A DNA stretch of 64,000 nt from Rhynchospora pubera (taxonomy: Eukaryota > Streptophyta > Magnoliopsida > Poales > Cyperaceae): assembly GCA_028095005.1 (NCBI GenBank), contig CM051459.1, positions 258,712,229 to 258,776,228 on the forward strand, given 5' to 3'. A model generated the notes under the pieces. The model was not told the DNA's origin. It searched no databases and saw nothing but the letters and a program-made list of their open reading frames with translations. Positions within the stretch are counted from its first letter, which is position 1; each line of letters starts with the position of its first letter. Both the position numbers and the translations under genes were made by a program. This document shows positions 60,191 through 64,000 of this stretch, in pieces.

Positions 60191-60757
60191 AGCTAGATTC
60201 TTTTATTTCTGTGTGATCGTGAATTTTGTGCATTCTTTTATTTTAAATTTTAATCATTTGTGTTTACGGTCTAATTTTCTTTTTATTATGCATATTCGTA
60301 TATTGTGATTAAGATTCTTTTTTTTTCACAGATGTATCTTTCATTTGTAATGATAATGAGATGATAAATTTAATAGTTGTTTTTGGATTACGATCATTAC
60401 ATTAAAGAGATGATATTGTACGCTATATATATACGTACGTATTAATTATATTCTTTGGGGATATGCTTACAAGTTACATATCTTACAATTAATAATTTTA
60501 TTCTTGAAAATCTATCCTTCAAAGTTTGCGAATCAGGATAATCAATTCTTTTGACACAGATTTCTCACAATGGTATCAAATGAATGACAATCTACTATAA
60601 ATTCATTCTACTTTTTTTTTGTTATATATCTGCAGTGGGAAGAAACTGTTGAGTATCGTCTATGACTACTACTCGTGTCTTATTCGGCGATTTTATTGGG
60701 GAAATGTCGTGTAGCTAAATATGGAATGGACGGAGGACTTTGTGTTTTGGTGCTGAG
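60191..60757. other. 3' flank of the peroxidase gene, no further gene
   Basis: Contains the likely 3' UTR of the peroxidase gene; otherwise AT-rich and featureless. Confidence 0.4.
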
Positions 60758-61218
60758 CAGGGGTGGGCGGGGTATATCACGAATATGCGAAATCGTTCTG
60801 TTCCGTCCATATGGAACGTGTAGCAGAATGAAATTTCATTCCGTTTAGCAAACAGATCGGATAACGGAATGCATTTTGTGATTTGTTTATGCATTTTATA
60901 GTGTAAAAATAGCTGTTTCGCCACGTTATGTCGAAACGGAACGAATCACGAATCATTCTGATTCGTACCTTATCTCTGCTACTGAAAGCAAGTGGCCCAC
61001 ACAGGACAACCAGATAGTTCGAGGATTGAAAATAGCTTCTTCCGGGCTCTTCTTCGGTTGTTGGCGTGGTACCGCTTTCATATCTCTGTTGTTCGACTCT
61101 TGCCTTCGGGGGTCTTCGGGTTTCCACTCTAGTGCCCTACAGAGGTCCAAATCCAAGTGAAACAAAATAGACAAAAAATGACCCATTGTGTTTCCGTGAA
61201 ACATGTTACCCACCCCTA
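60758..61218. mobile_element. hAT-like MITE, CAGGGGTGGG ends
   Basis: The left end CAGGGGTGGGCGGGG pairs with the right end CATGTTACCCACCCCTA. GTTCCGTCC / GGAACG units fill the left half. Its right edge was the target of the next element. Confidence 0.6.
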
Positions 61219-61220
61219 CC

Positions 61221-62988
61221 TAGGCCTGCATAACGTCCAAAACGAAGACGAAATTGAAATGTTGCGTTAACCGTTGCGTTATGAAACGAAAAAATTTGTG
61301 TCCTTGCGTTTGCGTTCCGTTCTTTCAACGAAAGCCAAAAATCTTTGCGTTAACTGTTTTGTTGAATTTAACGATAAAAAACGATTTAAACGGTTAAAAT
61401 TTGTAACCGTTTTTTCACAGAGATGAACAGAAGAGAAAATCACAAAACTACAGAACCTAAACCAGTTCAAATCAAGTTGAAAACACTGCAAATATAACAT
61501 TATTTACACGTGCACATTGAAATCAAATCAAGCACTACAAATTCTTCATAACACTTGAAAACACTAATGCACGAGTTCTTCATAAATCATGACAAATCAA
61601 CACTAAACACTACAGACATAACTTCAAAACACTTCAAAGATGAGTGTCAGATCTCAGATTCAATATCTTCTCATATTAATGTCAGGTCCTTGTAACCTAC
61701 AAATAAAATAAAGAAATTAGCGAGACAAAAAGAAGTTATCATTTTAACAGCCCCAAATAGCCTGTTTGGTACCTAATTAGTAACAAGTCATCCTCTTGGT
61801 ACCAAGTCATCCTTCTTCATCCCAAACAACCCCAAATTATGCTTCATCCCAATCTTAACAGTCCCCAAAATCAAGCAGTCAAAAAACTGAAATGAAGCGG
61901 TCAAAAAAATCTAGGAAAAATCTTAACAGAGAAGATCAAATTACAAACCAAGGTCCTGACAGTTTAGGAAAAATTTTAAAAAAATGAGAATAATCTAAAT
62001 TTCAAAAAAAAAAAGAAAGTTTCAAAATTGCTGTGAGATTTATAACATAGAAGCTATGAATTTGTTACAAAATTTTAAACGCACAATCAAATCAACTTGT
62101 TTATCTCCCACGGCACACAAAAATATCAATAAAAAAAGGGAAATTATTTCAAAAGAGAAAGGTTTATACCTCACCCGTTGATGTCAGCCCTCTGTCGTCA
62201 AGCCACCACCGAGATAACAATCAATAGAAGTTCAAGGCATGCTGTTGACTCTGCCGTCAAAGGGGGAGAAGAAGAGTTGCTTGCACTGCTAGAGGAAAGG
62301 GCACAGCCGAGGTATTTGTTGAGCTCTTCATCCTTGTCTCTTCGGCCACCATCAACGGCCGTCGAGTGCCGCTAGCCTCCATTGGTGTCAGCTCAGCTCG
62401 AGATAGAGCAGCAGTGTGAGAAGAGAGACGTCGAGTGAGCGAGAGAGAGAGGTAGTGGTGAGTAGGGCGAGAGGGAGAGAGGGGCAGTGATAGGAGAAGG
62501 TGGAGAGAGCAAGAGAGAAGAGGGGTGGGTTTCGGCTGAGGTGAGTGAGACGATCGGAGGTCTAGCGGAGAGGGAGGAGAACGGTTTAGCGGAGAAGAGA
62601 GAGAACTGTTGGGTTTCGGCTGAGGTGAAGTGAGTGATCGGAGAAGAGAGGGAGAGACGGAGAGAGAAGAGGTGACTTAGGTGAGCGGAGAAATGGGGAA
62701 GGAGCGGTGGAACTAGGTTTTATCGGCGCCCCTTCCTCGTTCTCTCTAATTTTTTCGTCTACAATCCAAATAATGACACTCCGGTAGAATTTAAAACGAA
62801 ACCAACGAAAGAAACGATCACGAAATAGCTCTATTTCGTTAACCGTTCCGTTTTGAGACGAAACTGTAGTTCTATTTGCGTTATCCGTTGCGTTTCTTAA
62901 ACGAAACCAAAATCCTTAACCGTTACCGTTTCATTTCAGACGAAACGATACGAAATAACGATCAAAACGACTACCATTTTCAGCCCTA
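61221..62988. mobile_element. Large non-autonomous hAT-type element, CGTTTCG family
   Basis: It starts TAGGCCTGCATAACGTCC and ends CCATTTTCAGCCCTA. A perfect 8-bp duplication CCCCTACC flanks it (61213-61220, 62989-62996). At 1768 bp it is much longer than the other family members (240-310 bp). The outer 200-250 bp at each end carry the family's CGTTTCG units; the middle is unique, with a GC-richer, GA-rich stretch at 62160-62740. No transposase or other gene is recognised. Confidence 0.85.
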
Positions 62989-63189
62989 CCCCTACCTATC
63001 TGCTGAGTTTGTGCATCGCACGTATGGACGTATGGTTGGTCCAACTTCTTACTGATATTGGGTTATTTTTGTTCGTTTTGAATTTAATGGGCCGTTATTT
63101 TCTTGAAAGTAGTAAGACGGTTGAATCTGATTGGGCCGGGCCCCATCTCTAACTATTGTTTTTTTTTTAATGACATTGGCGACTGAAAG

Positions 63190-63448
63190 TAGGGATGAAA
63201 ACCGCGACTGTGTTAACCGTTCTTTATTTTCGTTTCATTTCGTCCAACGGTTAAAGATTTTGGATGTATTTTAAAAACAAAACGGTAACGCAACTCGTAG
63301 TCAGTTTCGTCCATGTGCATTTTTGTGATTTCGATCGTTCCGTCCAAAACGAAATAATTAACGCAACACGTAATCAGTTTCGTTCCCAAAATGAAACGGT
63401 TAACGCAACACTCTATTTTCGTGATCGTTTTAGACGTTATGCACCCAG
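63190..63448. mobile_element. Small hAT-type MITE, CGTTTCG family
   Basis: It runs from TAGGGATGAAAACCGCG to GACGTTATGCACCCA, with GTTAACCGTT and AACGGTTAACGC units in opposed orientation. No clear duplication. Confidence 0.6.
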
Positions 63449-64000
63449 CTGTGGCAACCGGACTGAAATTCTCCACAACCGTAAATGGCTGTAGAGCTCT
63501 ACAACCGTCAAAAGTTTATTTATTTTTAAAAATTTTAAAATTCAAATACTAAATCTAAATCATTGATTTTATTTAATTTTACAAGTGATGCATTTTCATA
63601 TAACTTTTATAAATTTTAGAGTTGATTAAGAGCTTCGTACTGTGTGACCATTGAAGGATTTATGTCATGTTAGCCATAAAAACAAATTATTGATTATTTC
63701 CAATAATAACAAATGCTATGTAGGAACACATTGTGATTTTCAATTAACATAAATAAATACTATATGACTATTGTATTTTAATCCTACGTAAGAAATATAG
63801 AATTTTCCATTGTTTGATTCTTATGTCTCATGATATCAATTTATGTTGTAAATTATACATTCCTTGATCTAGAATTGATTGTATCAAGTTGCTAGCAAAC
63901 AATCCAACTCTATTAAGGGGCCAAATAAATATCATCACTCATTAGGTCTACTAATGAGGTATGTATGATTTTCTTGATGAACAACTTTTTTCCGCACATT
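63449..64000. other. Window end, no feature seen
   Basis: AT-rich DNA without supported features. Confidence 0.4.

Noticed and set aside
62178..62375. 65-residue frame in the core of the long hAT-type element
   Set aside because: No recognisable motif and no supporting splice structure. Composition is GC-richer than the flanks, which I report as a finding instead.

Overview
The window is AT-rich nuclear DNA of a flowering plant. The evidence is spliced genes with plant-type GT-AG introns, plant-only families (plant mobile domain protein, class III peroxidase, DUF4283-like proteins), tRNA-derived SINEs and a dense crowd of plant-style transposons. A monocot outside the grasses is my weak guess; the sequence does not settle it. 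Every splice model below was worked out by eye from reading frame and GT/AG sites.

Three ordinary host genes are visible. A four-exon pyroglutamyl-peptidase gene lies on the minus strand at 7.7-11.4 kb. An eight-exon multi-pass membrane protein gene lies on the plus strand at 35.95-40.68 kb. A two-exon secreted peroxidase gene lies on the plus strand at 57.58-60.19 kb. They have no shared pathway; the space between them is repeat-filled or featureless.

Two transposons carry the rest of the coding capacity. The first, 12922-19567, has about 290-bp terminal inverted repeats (TIRs) and a perfect 9-bp target duplication, so it is Mutator-like. It carries a ten-exon plant mobile domain gene (+) and a convergent gene (-) for a protein with two BED-like zinc fingers, a charged helix and acidic repeats. 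The second, 49926-55530, begins CACTA, ends TAGTG and has a 3-bp duplication, so it is a CACTA element. It carries two same-strand genes for proteins that look DUF4283-related, each behind a copy of the same palindrome-rich leader. Neither element shows a transposase. These two are the best candidates for undescribed systems.

The remaining repeats fall into families that can be bounded by target duplications: small hAT-type MITEs with TAGGG-like ends and CGTTTCG-rich bodies (about a dozen, 8-bp duplications); a GTGTCGTGT-rich hAT-type family (two copies); Mutator-type MITEs and foldbacks with 9-bp duplications (three families); Tourist-like MITEs with GGCTCCGTTTGG ends (including one nested pair); two solo LTRs, one nested in a Mutator-type MITE; one Au-like SINE; and two copies of another tRNA-derived SINE. 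No transposase or reverse transcriptase frame, rRNA gene, intact tRNA gene or CRISPR array was seen.
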